A DNA stretch of 64,000 bases from Methylobacterium fujisawaense (GTDB lineage: Bacteria > Pseudomonadota > Alphaproteobacteria > Rhizobiales > Beijerinckiaceae), in assembly GCF_014138435.1 (NCBI RefSeq), contig NZ_JACJIM010000003.1, forward strand, positions 434,001 to 498,000, read 5' to 3'. Under the pieces are notes generated by a model, which ran no database searches, was not told the origin of the DNA, and was given only the letters and a program-made list of their open reading frames with translations. This document shows, in pieces, positions 21,141 through 30,193 of this stretch (position 1 is the first letter of the stretch; each line of letters begins with the position of its first letter). Both the position numbers and the translations under genes were made by a program.

Positions 21141-22379
21141 TCAGCGGGCGCCCTCCAGCGCCCGCGCCAGGAGGTCGGCCCGCGCCTCGGCATCCGTCGG
21201 GCAGCCCAACTCCAGCCAGACTTTCCGCGCCGTGGCCAGCCCACGCCCGATCGCGGGACCCGGCGCCACGCCGGCCGCGACCAGATCCGCCCCCGCCAGG
21301 GGAAAGGCCGGCGACGCCCCCTCCCCCTTGAGGGTTTCAAAGGCGCTGATCGCCGTCTCTGTTACGGCAGGCCTCGGCTCCCCGGCCAGGATCGCCAGCA
21401 TGTCTGCCAGCCGCGACAGGCCGTGCCCGGCCGCAAGCGCCCGCGCCGCGACCCCATCCAGCACCGCACGTCCGTGGAGATCGGCCAGCGCTTCCACGTA
21501 GCCGATGAGCTGTCCGTGCTCGCTCTTCGAGAGACGCAGCCGCTCGCGCAGCCGATCCGCGTCGTGCCGAGCCCCGACCGAGAGGGCTGCGAGGCGCATC
21601 ACCGGAGACAATCCCGCAGCGGCGGCGCGCTCCAGCCGCCCGAGTTCACCGACGCCGCCGGTGATCCGCTGCAGCAGGCCGGTCGCGCTCAGCGTCGCCA
21701 CCATGGCCGGACCGCCGGAGGCCGCCAGCAGCTTCAGGAACTCCGCGCGCACGCGCTCGCGGGAGAGCCGGTCCAGACTGTCCCGCGCGGCCACACAGGC
21801 GGCGAGCGCCGCCGCATCGGGCGCCCCGGCGCCGAAACGCGCCTGAAACCGGAAGAAGCGCAGGATCCGCAGGGCGTCCTCGCGAATGCGGGTCGCCGGA
21901 TCGCCGATGAAGCGCACCCGCCCGGCTTCGAGATCGGGCAGGCCGCCCACTGGATCGTGCGGCGTTCCGTCCGCACCGAGCGAGAGCGCGTTGATCGTGA
22001 AGTCCCGGCGCTCGGCATCGCGGAGGAAGTCCGTGCCGAAGCGGACGACGGCGTACCGTCCGTCGGTCTCGACGTCCTCGCGCAGGGTTGTGACCTCGAT
22101 CGGCCCGTCTTCGGTCACCAGGGTGATCGTCCCGTGCTCGATCCCGGTCGGCACCGCCTTGAGGCCGCGCGTCCGCTGCGCCGCATGCATCACCGCCTCG
22201 GGCAGCAGGGTGGTCGCCATATCGATGTCGGCGGTCTGCACGCCGAGCAGCGCGTCGCGTACGCAGCCGCCGATCAGGCGGGTCTCGGCACCGGGGGCAT
22301 CCAGGGCCGCGAGCACGCGGCGCACGCCCGGGCGGTCGAGCAGGGCCATGAGACCGGCTTGGTCGAGCGCGCGGTTCAC
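21141..22379 (-). CDS. cca: CCA tRNA nucleotidyltransferase / poly(A) polymerase family
   Basis: A 412-residue class II nucleotidyltransferase. The head has GGCVRDALLG and the metal ligands DIDMA, followed by RRDFTINALS and the RNA/primer motif GDPATRIREDALRILRFFRF. It adds or repairs the CCA end of tRNAs. Its start overlaps the stop of the upstream DUF6111 gene (ATGA), so it is the last gene of a coupled run. The family is split between CCA-adding and poly(A) enzymes; in alphaproteobacteria this position is normally CCA-adding. Confidence 0.88.
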   Translation of the reverse strand: MNRALDQAGLMALLDRPGVRRVLAALDAPGAETRLIGGCVRDALLGVQTADIDMATTLLPEAVMHAAQRTRGLKAVPTGIEHGTITLVTEDGPIEVTTLREDVETDGRYAVVRFGTDFLRDAERRDFTINALSLGADGTPHDPVGGLPDLEAGRVRFIGDPATRIREDALRILRFFRFQARFGAGAPDAAALAACVAARDSLDRLSRERVRAEFLKLLAASGGPAMVATLSATGLLQRITGGVGELGRLERAAAAGLSPVMRLAALSVGARHDADRLRERLRLSKSEHGQLIGYVEALADLHGRAVLDGVAARALAAGHGLSRLADMLAILAGEPRPAVTETAISAFETLKGEGASPAFPLAGADLVAAGVAPGPAIGRGLATARKVWLELGCPTDAEARADLLARALEGAR

Positions 22380-22633
22380 CGGAATCCACCGGGCACGAGG
22401 CGGCCGTTCTCCATGTGGGTGGGTACGTAGCCCGCCGGGCGACGCTCGGAGAACAACCCCTCGTAGACGAGCGTGCCGATCACCACCGCCAGCCCGGCCA
22501 GGACGAGGCGGAACAGGTGCGGGTCCCAGTGCACCCGGCGCAGAGGGTTGCGGCCGGACAGCAGCAGGTAGACCAGGAAGAGGGCGAAGGGGACGAGGAA
22601 GAGGCCAAACTCTTCGAGGACGCGGCGCAGCAT
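22376..22633 (-). CDS. DUF6111 family small membrane protein
   Basis: An 85-residue protein with two transmembrane helices (FGLFLVPFALFLVYLLLS and LFRLVLAGLAVVIGTLVY) and a conserved-looking tail PAGYVPTHMENGRLVPGGFR. The function is unknown. It lies between a NUDIX hydrolase and cca, sharing ATGA with cca, a gene order kept in related Rhizobiales (recalled, not checked). Confidence 0.75.
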   Translation of the reverse strand: MLRRVLEEFGLFLVPFALFLVYLLLSGRNPLRRVHWDPHLFRLVLAGLAVVIGTLVYEGLFSERRPAGYVPTHMENGRLVPGGFR

Positions 22634-22643
22634 GCCTGGCAGC

Positions 22644-23315
22644 CTATCGCGCCGGGCGACCGACGTCGCCCGACTCCGTTTCCGGATAGAGCCGTTCCCG
22701 GAGATTGTTCAGGATCCCGGCGGTGACACCCCAGATCAGCCGCTCGCCGTAGGTCAAGGCATAGAACCAGCGCTCGCGGCCCTGCCAGGCGCGGGAGCGC
22801 AGGCGATAGCGTTCCGGATCCATGAGAATCGGGAATGGCACCTCGAAGACATCGGCCACTTCGGCAGGGTTCGGCGTCAGGGTTACCTCGGAATCGACCA
22901 AGCCGATCACCGGGGTCACCAGGAATCCGGTGCCCGAGAGGTACGGGTCGAGATAGCCGAGCAGCCGCACGGCCGCGGGCAGCAGCCCGATCTCCTCGAA
23001 GGCCTCCCGCAGGGCCGCATCCGCGGGGCCGGGATCGGTGGGATCGATCTTGCCCCCCGGCAGCGCGACCTGTCCGGAATGGTCGCGCAGGTTGGCCGCC
23101 CGCATGGTGAGGATGAGGCTCGGACCGTCCGCGCGGCGCACGACCGGGACGAGGACTGCGGCCCGGCGATGGGGCGGCGGCGGCATCACGGCCGTGCCAT
23201 CCGGATCGAGGCTGTGGTCGCCGCGGGGATTGGAGGTCGGATCGTCCGGTCCCGGCGGATCCGGCGACAGGCCAACCGCAGCGCGGGCGAGAAACTCGGC
23301 GAGCGGGTCGCTCAC
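22644..23315 (-). CDS. CoA pyrophosphatase (NUDIX, NudL-like)
   Basis: A 223-residue NUDIX hydrolase. The stretch LRDHSGQVALPGGKIDP and the helix ALREAFEEIGL match the CoA pyrophosphatase (UPF0035) version of the Nudix box. These enzymes cut coenzyme A and its oxidised forms into phosphopantetheine and 3',5'-ADP. I chose GTG at 23315, whose GTGA overlaps the DUF1285 stop; the longer frame has antiframe composition. Confidence 0.82.
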   Translation of the reverse strand: MSDPLAEFLARAAVGLSPDPPGPDDPTSNPRGDHSLDPDGTAVMPPPPHRRAAVLVPVVRRADGPSLILTMRAANLRDHSGQVALPGGKIDPTDPGPADAALREAFEEIGLLPAAVRLLGYLDPYLSGTGFLVTPVIGLVDSEVTLTPNPAEVADVFEVPFPILMDPERYRLRSRAWQGRERWFYALTYGERLIWGVTAGILNNLRERLYPETESGDVGRPAR

Positions 23316-23902
23316 GCGGCGGCGACCGGTGCAATGGTGTGGAAGGTGCCGCCGGCCCACAGGCCGAGCCAGGGCCTCCCGTCGACGAGGCGTTCCTCGG
23401 CGAGATCCACGAGGTCGTAGGTGAGCGCCCGGGTCACGAGCGCCCACAGCCCGCGGCGGACATGGAGGTAGGGCTTCAGGGCCCCGTCCGGCCCCTCCTC
23501 GAAGCGCAGGGCGTGTCCTGCGTCGACGCTCACCAAATCGTCAACATTGGTGCGGAAGGAGAGGCGCCGGTCCGCTCCCGTGCCGTCGACGGCCATCTCG
23601 ACGGCCACGAAGGCCGCATCCTCGACGGTGATCCCGACGCTTTCCACCGGCGTGACCAGGACAGTCCGGCCATCCGGCTCGCGCCGCAGGATACTGGCGA
23701 ACAGCTTGACCAGCTTGTCCCGCCGGATCGGCGAACCGTTGTGGTGCCATGTCCCATCGGCGGCGATGCGGATGTCGATGGCGCCGCAATAGGGCGGGTC
23801 CCAGCGTTCCACGGGCGGCAGGCCGCGCTTGGGAAGGTCCCCGAGGGCCGCGCTGAGGCGGCTCAAGGTCGGGTCGGGGGCGGGATCCACGCTCATACCC
23901 AT
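23312..23902 (-). CDS. DUF1285 domain protein
   Basis: A 196-residue protein of the DUF1285 family (PYCGAIDIRIAADGTWHHNG, then IRRDKLVKLFASILR and YLVTPVE-like LVTPVESVGITVED). Structures of the family show a two-barrel fold with no assigned reaction. It heads the coupled run DUF1285-NUDIX-DUF6111-cca. Start could be the first or third codon (both Met); no clear ribosome site decides. The 286 bases between it and the SMP-30 gene hold nothing I can support. Confidence 0.8.
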   Translation of the reverse strand: MGMSVDPAPDPTLSRLSAALGDLPKRGLPPVERWDPPYCGAIDIRIAADGTWHHNGSPIRRDKLVKLFASILRREPDGRTVLVTPVESVGITVEDAAFVAVEMAVDGTGADRRLSFRTNVDDLVSVDAGHALRFEEGPDGALKPYLHVRRGLWALVTRALTYDLVDLAEERLVDGRPWLGLWAGGTFHTIAPVAAA

Positions 23903-24188
23903 GACAGATAGCGTGCCGGTGCGCCGTCAGCCATGGCCGGCCGAAGGATCCAGCCGGATCCGGTCCCGATCGCAGGGCCGCGCTATCGGCCCGACGCACG
24001 CATGCGCGAAGGCCGGATCACCGATCCGCGCCCTCCTCCTGGGGCCCCGGCGGGGATGCCTCGACGGAGGGCTTCTGGGATCACACGCGGGCTGTTCGTT
24101 CGAGGCCCACTGCCGCGGGCACCCCAGCGAGAGGGCGTGGGCGGTGGGTCGCTGCCGCGGAGGAGCGCTGCGGGGCGCGACCGAATCC

Positions 24189-25424
24189 TCAGGCCGGCCC
24201 TGCACCCTGCGTGTTCACCGTCAGCGCGTAGAGCGACTGGCTGGCCGCCATGAACAGGCGGTTGCGCTTCGGGCCGCCGAAGGTGAGGTTCCCGCACACC
24301 TCCGGCAGGCGGATCCGTCCGATGAGCTTGCCCTTCGGCGACCAGACGGTGACGCCGTTGTAGCCCACGGCCCGGCCGGCATTGCTCGAGACCCAGAGAT
24401 TGCCGTCGACATCGGCACGCAGGCCGTCGGGGCCGCATTTCACGCCGTCCACGATGCAATCCGAGAACAGGCGCTTGTTCGAGAGTGCGGCCCTGCCTCC
24501 GACATCGAAGGCGTAGATCTCGCCCTTGCCGCCAGGCCCCGTATCCCCCGGCCCCTTCCCCGTGGAGCAGACGTAGAGCGTCCGGTGATCGGGCGAGAAG
24601 CACAAGCCGTTCGGATCGGGCACCTCATCGTCGGTGATCACCCGGTCGATCCGCCCCGACGGGTCGATGCGGTAGACCGCGTTGGGCAGCACTCGCCGCC
24701 GGGGCGCTGTCCCGGCCGGCTGGCCGAGCCGCGGGTCGAGATGGCCCTGCGGATTGCTCGGGCCGCCCGCCGCGTCCGGCAGTCCCTCGTAGAGCAGCGC
24801 GCCGTAGGGCGGATCGGTGAACCAGTAGGCGCCGTCCGGATGCTGGACCACATCGTTGGGCGAGTTGAGCGGCTTGCCGTCGAACGCATCGGCCAGGATC
24901 GTCGCCGCCCCGTCGAGTTCGTAGCGCACGACCCGACCGGTGGCGTGCTCGCAGCTGATCTGCCGCCCCTGATGATCGAAGCTGTTGCCGTTCGCGTTGT
25001 TGCTTGGCATCCGGAAGACGGAGACGTGCCCGTCTTCCTCCAGCCAGCGCATCTGCCGGTTGTTGGGGATATCGCTCCAGACGAGGTAGCGGCCGACGGC
25101 GTTCCAGGCCGGCCCCTCCGCCCAGAGGGCGCCGGTCCAGAGCCGGCGGATGGCGCTGTTCGGCACGATGTAGGGTTCGAAGGCCGGGTCGACCGCGACG
25201 ACGTCCGGATCGGTGAAGTAGGTGGTGGGGGCCGCGCCGGGCCGGAAGTCGCGCGGCGGATTGGTCACCGTGCTGGGCGGCTCAGGTTGCGCCTCCGCTC
25301 CGTCGGGCGTTGCGGCGAAGGCCGCCAACCCCGCGAGGATCGCGCGTCGAGAGGGTCGAGCCGGACCGCGCTTCGCCTCGACGCCGGATGTATCGGTCTG
25401 CGACGATCGCATGCGATCCTCCAT
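24189..25424 (-). CDS. SMP-30/gluconolactonase-family exported protein
   Basis: A 411-residue six-bladed propeller protein. The N-terminus SRRAILAGLAAFAATPDGAEA is a Tat-like signal peptide. LWAEGPAW with the metal-binding Glu, GNSFDHQGRQISCEH, LNSPNDVVQHPDGAYWFTDP in pieces, and DPNGLCFSPD are the SMP-30 metal-site blocks (Glu, Asn, Asp). Relatives hydrolyse sugar lactones in the periplasm. The insertion around ASGGPSNPQG is common in the longer proteobacterial branch. A link with the sugar importer elsewhere is not supported by position. Confidence 0.82.
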   Translation of the reverse strand: MEDRMRSSQTDTSGVEAKRGPARPSRRAILAGLAAFAATPDGAEAQPEPPSTVTNPPRDFRPGAAPTTYFTDPDVVAVDPAFEPYIVPNSAIRRLWTGALWAEGPAWNAVGRYLVWSDIPNNRQMRWLEEDGHVSVFRMPSNNANGNSFDHQGRQISCEHATGRVVRYELDGAATILADAFDGKPLNSPNDVVQHPDGAYWFTDPPYGALLYEGLPDAAGGPSNPQGHLDPRLGQPAGTAPRRRVLPNAVYRIDPSGRIDRVITDDEVPDPNGLCFSPDHRTLYVCSTGKGPGDTGPGGKGEIYAFDVGGRAALSNKRLFSDCIVDGVKCGPDGLRADVDGNLWVSSNAGRAVGYNGVTVWSPKGKLIGRIRLPEVCGNLTFGGPKRNRLFMAASQSLYALTVNTQGAGPA

Positions 25425-25486
25425 TGCGCACCCGGTCGGAACGCCGCGACGCGCGGCGGCAAGCTAGGACAGATGTCCTGAGATGG

Positions 25487-25908
25487 TCAATCCGGGCGGC
25501 GGCGCAGGATCTTCCACACGCCGTCCGCCGAGGCCAGGAGGCGCGTGTCGTCGCGGACGTCGCCACGCATGAACACGAGGGAGCCGGTGCGCTTGACCAC
25601 CTGCGGCCGGATCTCGATCCAGTCGCCGAGGCGGCCGACATCGATGAACTTCATCTCCAGCTGGATCGTCACGCAATTGGCGCCGCCCGCGGCCTGCATC
25701 GCGGTCTCGCCCAGCGCGCGGTCGGCGAAGCTCATGAGCATGCCGCCATGGACCACGCCGATCAGGTTGGCGTGCTTCTGCTCGGCCCGAAACGCGTAGG
25801 CGCCGTCGGTGCCGCGGACATGAGACGGACATGGGCGATGAAGCCCTTGTCCTCCACCAGCGCCCAGCCGGCGGCTGCGGGGTCGAAAGCGGTCGTGTCC
25901 GTGGTCAT
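25487..25908 (-). pseudogene. PaaI-type hotdog thioesterase with a frameshift
   Basis: The N-terminal part (MTTDTTAFDPAAAGW, then EDKGFIAHV) lies in one reverse frame starting at ATG 25908, and the rest (VRGTDGAYAFRAEQKHANL, GVVHGGMLMSFADRALG, KFIDVGRLGDW) in another. The break is near 25820-25832, where one base is missing relative to a continuous reading (AHVGP.VRGTDG is the likely ancestral sequence). The catalytic HGGM loop survives. The total length, 422 bases, is one short of a multiple of three. It is either a recent pseudogene or a sequencing error. It follows hrpB by 47 bases. Confidence 0.7.
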
Positions 25909-25955
25909 CGCGTCCGATCCGTTGGTGTCGATGCGGAGGAAGGGCGTTGCGGCCG

Positions 25956-28421
25956 TCAGGTTCCGCGCGGCTTGGCCCGGCGCGTCGGCGCCTCGCTGAG
26001 CGGATCCTCCGGCCAGGGATGGCGCGGATAGCGGCCGCGCATCTCGGACCGCACCGCCGCCCAGGATCCGCGCCAGAACCCGGGCAGATCGCGGGTGATC
26101 TGGATCGGCCGCTGGGCCGGCGACAGCAGGTGCAGGACGAGCGGGCGTCCACCGGCGCGGGGATGCCGGTCGAGGCCGAAGAGCTCCTGGACCCGGACGG
26201 CCAGGGCCGGTTCCTCGGCCGTGTAATCCACCGGGATGCGCGAGCCGGTCGGGACCTCCACGTGGGTCGGCGCCTCCGCGTCCAGCCGGGCGCGCAGCGC
26301 CCAGGGCACCAGGCTCTGGAGGGCGCCGGCGAGATCGTCCGCGGTGACCGACGCGAGGGTGGCGCGCCCCACGAGGGACGGCGCCAGCCACGTCTCCGCG
26401 GTTCCGGCCAGCACCGCGTCCGACAGGTCCGGCCAGGTGTCGCCCTCGGCGGCGTGGAGGAAAATCACCCGGGCGCGCCATTGCGCCAGGGCCGGCGTCC
26501 ACGGCAGTCGCTCGATCCCGAGATCGGCGATGCCCCGCGCCAGGATCTCGGCGCTCTCCGGATCGGACGGCACCGGCAGCGGCCGTGACCCGAGACTGAC
26601 CGCGCCGAGTCGCCGGACCGCCCGCGCCCGCAGGGCGGCGGCCTGCGGGTCGAAGGCAATCTCGGTGCGCGACTCGATCCGGTCGGCGAAGAGGCGCTCG
26701 ATCGCCTCGGCCCCGATCGCCGCCGCAGCCAGGATCCGGGCGCTCGCGGCCGATCCCGCCAGATCGGCGATCACCAGATGGGTTTCGCGGGCGAGCGGGC
26801 TCGCCGGGTCGAGGCGACCGGCCCGTCCGCTCGCCATCACGAACTCGCCGTCGCGGCCGCGCGCCCGGGCCACCCGGTCGGGATAGGCGAGCGCCAGGAG
26901 CGGGCCGGCGGCGACCGGGCCGGCATCCGGGAGCGCGGAATTGCCTGCCCCGGCGATCCGGACCCAGCCGTCGGCGAGCCGGCGCATGTCGGCGGCGCGT
27001 CCGCCGCGGTCGCGGCGGAACCGCTCGACCCGCTCGTCGAGGTCGAGGCTGTCCCCCCCGAGGCCGCGCTCCACCAGCACGGCGGCGAGGTCGGCGGCGG
27101 CCCGTGCGTGGCCGTTTCCGGCCGCGACCGTCACCATACGGGCGAGCCGCGGCGGCAGCGGCAGGGCTCGCAGGCGCGCGCCGACCGGCGTCAGGCGCCC
27201 GTCGGCATCGAGCGCCCCCAGTTCGGTCAGCAGGGCGCTGGCCTCCGTCAGGGCCGGCGCGGGGGGCGGGTCGAGGAAGGCGAGCGTGCCCGGATCGGTC
27301 ACGCCCCAGGCGGCGCAGTCGAGGAGCAGCCCGGCGAGGTCGGCGGACAGGATCTCCGGCCGCGTGAACGGTTCGAGGGCGTTGGTGCCGGCCTCGGACC
27401 ATAGGCGCCAGCACAGGCCCGGCTCGGTGCGGCCGGCGCGGCCGCGGCGTTGGTCCACCGAGGCGCGGGAGGCACGGGCCGTGACAAGACGGGTCAGGCC
27501 CAGACCCGGCTCGTAGACCGGAACCCGAGCCAGTCCCGAATCGACCACGATCCGGACGCCCTCAATGGTCAGCGAGGTCTCGGCGATACTGGTCGCGAGA
27601 ACGACCTTCCGGGTTCCGGCGGCCGCCGGGGCGACGGCGCGGTCCTGCTCGGCGGGTGTCAGCGCCCCGTAGAGGGGCGCGAGCTGCACGTCCGGTCCGA
27701 CCTTCTCGGCCAGCAGGTCGACGGTCCGGCGGATCTCCGCCTGTCCGGGCAGGAACACCAGGATCGAACCGGGATCCGCCCGCAGGGCCCTCAGCGTCAC
27801 CTCGGCGATCGAATCCTCGATCCGCCGATTCGGATCGCGCTCCGCGTATCGGGTCTCCACCGGAAAGGCGCGGCCCTCGGAGGCGACCACGGGCGCGTCG
27901 TCCAGCAGCCGCGCGACCCGGGCGCCGTCGAGGGTCGCCGACATGACGAGGATCCGCAGATCCTCCCGAAGCCCGCCCTGCGCGTCGAGCGCCAACGCGA
28001 GGCCCAGGTCGGCGTCCAGGGAGCGCTCGTGGAACTCGTCGAACAGGACCGCGCCGATCCCGCAGAGTTCCGGATCGTCCAGGATCATGCGGGTGAAGAC
28101 GCCCTCGGTGACGACCTCGATCCGCGTCCGCGCCGAGATCTTCGAGCCGAGGCGGACCCGAAGGCCGACGGTCCCGCCGACCGGCTCGCCGAGCGTCTGC
28201 GCCATGCGGGCGGCCGCTGCCCGGGCGGCGAGGCGGCGCGGCTCGAGCAGGATGATCCTGCGCCCGTCGAGCCAGGGCGCCCCCAGCAGGTCCAGGGGCA
28301 CGCGGGTTGTCTTGCCGGCTCCGGGAGGGGCTACCAGGACGGCGGCATTCCGCGCGGCGAGCGCGCGACGCAGATCGGGGAGCGCCGCCTCGATCGGCAG
28401 CATGGATGCGGAGCCGGCCAT
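25956..28421 (-). CDS. hrpB: ATP-dependent helicase HrpB
   Basis: An 821-residue DEAH-box helicase of the HrpB family. Walker A is APPGAGKTT, the DEAH-type box is DEFH (FDEFHERSLDADLGLAL), motif III SATLDG, and motif VI QRRGRAGR. The HA2 and HrpB-specific C-terminal domains follow, with family ending LVLHLLSPAQRPIQITRDLPGFW in parts. Its RNA substrate is not settled in most bacteria. ATG 28421 is used; ATG 28403 (MLPIEAALPDL) is equally possible because neither has a clear ribosome site. Confidence 0.92.
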   Translation of the reverse strand: MAGSASMLPIEAALPDLRRALAARNAAVLVAPPGAGKTTRVPLDLLGAPWLDGRRIILLEPRRLAARAAAARMAQTLGEPVGGTVGLRVRLGSKISARTRIEVVTEGVFTRMILDDPELCGIGAVLFDEFHERSLDADLGLALALDAQGGLREDLRILVMSATLDGARVARLLDDAPVVASEGRAFPVETRYAERDPNRRIEDSIAEVTLRALRADPGSILVFLPGQAEIRRTVDLLAEKVGPDVQLAPLYGALTPAEQDRAVAPAAAGTRKVVLATSIAETSLTIEGVRIVVDSGLARVPVYEPGLGLTRLVTARASRASVDQRRGRAGRTEPGLCWRLWSEAGTNALEPFTRPEILSADLAGLLLDCAAWGVTDPGTLAFLDPPPAPALTEASALLTELGALDADGRLTPVGARLRALPLPPRLARMVTVAAGNGHARAAADLAAVLVERGLGGDSLDLDERVERFRRDRGGRAADMRRLADGWVRIAGAGNSALPDAGPVAAGPLLALAYPDRVARARGRDGEFVMASGRAGRLDPASPLARETHLVIADLAGSAASARILAAAAIGAEAIERLFADRIESRTEIAFDPQAAALRARAVRRLGAVSLGSRPLPVPSDPESAEILARGIADLGIERLPWTPALAQWRARVIFLHAAEGDTWPDLSDAVLAGTAETWLAPSLVGRATLASVTADDLAGALQSLVPWALRARLDAEAPTHVEVPTGSRIPVDYTAEEPALAVRVQELFGLDRHPRAGGRPLVLHLLSPAQRPIQITRDLPGFWRGSWAAVRSEMRGRYPRHPWPEDPLSEAPTRRAKPRGT

Positions 28422-28584
28422 CGCGGCCGCTGATGGCGCGGCGCGGCGTCGAGCGCAACCGGCTTGGCCGGTCCGTGACGCCGCGCGGGTTTCGACACGG
28501 TCTTCGCCGTGCGGACCCTGGCATATGGACGGCGCTGCCGCGATCGTGCGGCCTGACGGCACAACACCCAGAATGAGAGAACCG

Positions 28585-29220
28585 ATGAACCCCTTCCGCC
28601 GCGCGCTGACGCTCGCCGCCTTCTCCCTGGCCCTGCCGCTGGCGACGGCCGCCGCGCAGGCGCAGGACCGGCTGCCGACCATCCCGCCGAAGGACTACAG
28701 CCCCGAGCAGAAGCAGGCTGCCGAGGCCTTCGCGCAGGCCCGGGGCAAGCCGCCCTTCGGGCCGTTCGAGCCGCTCATGTATTCCCCGGAGGTGATGACG
28801 CTGGCCCGGTCGATGGGCGACTACCTGCGCTTCAAGCCGAAGATCGGCACCACGCTCTCGGAACTGGTGATCCTGATGACCGCCCGCCGCTGGACGCAGG
28901 ATTACGAATGGTACGTCCACGCGCCGATCGCCGAGAAGGCCGGTATTGCCCCCGAGATCATCGCGGCGATCCGCGACGGCCGCCGGCCTGCGAAGATGAG
29001 CGACGACGAGACCATCGTCTACGACTTCACCGCGGAACTGCAGGACACCAAGCGCGTCTCCGACGCGACCTTCGCGCGGGCCGAGGCCCGGTTCGGCAAG
29101 CCCGGTGTCGTCGATCTGGCGGCGATCTCGGGCTACTACACGTTCCTGGCCATGGAGCTGAACGCGGCGCGCTATGCGATTCCCGCGGACGGCAAGCCCC
29201 TGCCGCGCCTGCCCGAGTGA
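28585..29220 (+). CDS. Exported carboxymuconolactone decarboxylase-family protein
   Basis: A 211-residue protein whose first 27 residues (RRALTLAAFSLALPLATAAAQAQ) form a signal peptide, followed by a CMD-type all-helical domain: LSELVILMTARRW, DYEWYVHAPIAEKAGI and ISGYYTFLAM. The CxxC of the AhpD branch is absent, so it is of the decarboxylase-like branch with a Glu..His pattern (EWYVH). Export is unusual for this fold. Real substrate unknown. Start ATG 28585 gives the complete signal peptide; it diverges from hrpB over 163 bases. Confidence 0.8.
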   Translation: MNPFRRALTLAAFSLALPLATAAAQAQDRLPTIPPKDYSPEQKQAAEAFAQARGKPPFGPFEPLMYSPEVMTLARSMGDYLRFKPKIGTTLSELVILMTARRWTQDYEWYVHAPIAEKAGIAPEIIAAIRDGRRPAKMSDDETIVYDFTAELQDTKRVSDATFARAEARFGKPGVVDLAAISGYYTFLAMELNAARYAIPADGKPLPRLPE

Positions 29221-29370
29221 GCCGGCTTATCCACAGCCCGTCAGCTGGGAAATTGGTGTTTTCCACAGGGTTCGGAGGGCGTTGCGCGAACGGCCGGGGC
29301 GACGTTGACGGAACGTTAACCCTTATGGCTTGTTCTCTTTTCGTTCCCGGACGCAACGAAGGAGAACCCG

Positions 29371-29604
29371 ATGCTGACCCAGGTCCTGGCCCAGCGCGAT
29401 GATCACGTGTGCCCCGTCGAGGCGATCAGCACTGCGTATCTCGGCTTTGCCGGCGGCGATGCCGGCATCGCCCTGCGTTGCGCGATCGCCGACGCTCTGT
29501 CCGACCTGATGGAGGCCGAGCGGCGCACCCGTGAGCGCAGCCGCCTGATCTCCCGCGGGTACATCCGGACCGCCCCCGATCCGGAGGGCGCGCCGACAAG
29601 CTGA
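29371..29604 (+). CDS. Small hypothetical protein, 77 aa
   Basis: A 77-residue soluble protein with a strong ribosome site (GAAGGAGAA) seven bases before ATG 29371. It has a helix-rich middle (ALRCAIADALSDLMEAERRTRERSR in parts) and no known domain. The upstream 150 bases contain a less GC-rich stretch (GGAACGTTAACCCTTATGGC) that may be its promoter. No neighbour gives a functional clue. Confidence 0.6.
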   Translation: MLTQVLAQRDDHVCPVEAISTAYLGFAGGDAGIALRCAIADALSDLMEAERRTRERSRLISRGYIRTAPDPEGAPTS

Positions 29605-29710
29605 ACAGTTGCTGCAGGGCGGCTTCAGCTTCGGTGCAGCGCGGGTTTGGCACTGTCTCTCTCGTGATCCGGGACGCCGCAGGTGGTCCCCGGTTTTCTG
29701 GAGACAGGTC

Positions 29711-30082
29711 ATGACACGCATCGCTCTGCTCTCGGCCGCCGCGCTGATCGGCGCGGGCTCCCTGGCCTCCACGACCGCCGAAGCCCGCGGCGGCGGTGCC
29801 ATCGCGGCGGGCATCATCGGCGGCCTCGCGGCCGGCGCGCTGATCGGCGCCGCAACCCAGGCCCATGCGGCGCCCGGTTACGGCTATGGCTATGCCGATT
29901 ACGGCTACGCCCCCGCCCCGGTGGCGGTACGGCCGGCCCCGGTCTACCGCGTCTACGAGGAGGATGCGCCGGTCTACGCTACACGCCGGACCGTGACGTA
30001 CGAGCGGGTTCCTGTCGGCTACGGCCCCGCCCGCCACTGGCACGGTGACTGGGATGGCGGCTACGGTTATCGCGGCTGGTGA
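29711..30082 (+). CDS. Small exported Gly/Tyr-rich protein
   Basis: A 123-residue protein. TRIALLSAAALIGAGSLAS then TTAEA is a signal peptide, a Gly/Ala-rich helix follows (AAGIIGGLAAGALIGAA, glycine-zipper-like), and the C-terminus is rich in Gly, Tyr and Pro (GYGYGYADYGYAP; WDGGYGYRGW). Such proteins are common and mostly uncharacterised in Rhizobiales; an envelope location is likely. GGAGACAGG precedes ATG 29711, which is preferred over the longer frame. Confidence 0.7.
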   Translation: MTRIALLSAAALIGAGSLASTTAEARGGGAIAAGIIGGLAAGALIGAATQAHAAPGYGYGYADYGYAPAPVAVRPAPVYRVYEEDAPVYATRRTVTYERVPVGYGPARHWHGDWDGGYGYRGW

Positions 30083-30193
30083 GTTTTAGTGAGCCCAGGG
30101 GCGCTCCGGGTGCCGTGACGGCGCCCGGGCGCGTGGCTTAAGACGGCGGCGGCATCGGGCCGATTCGGCCTCCGACACTCAACCGACGCTTCC

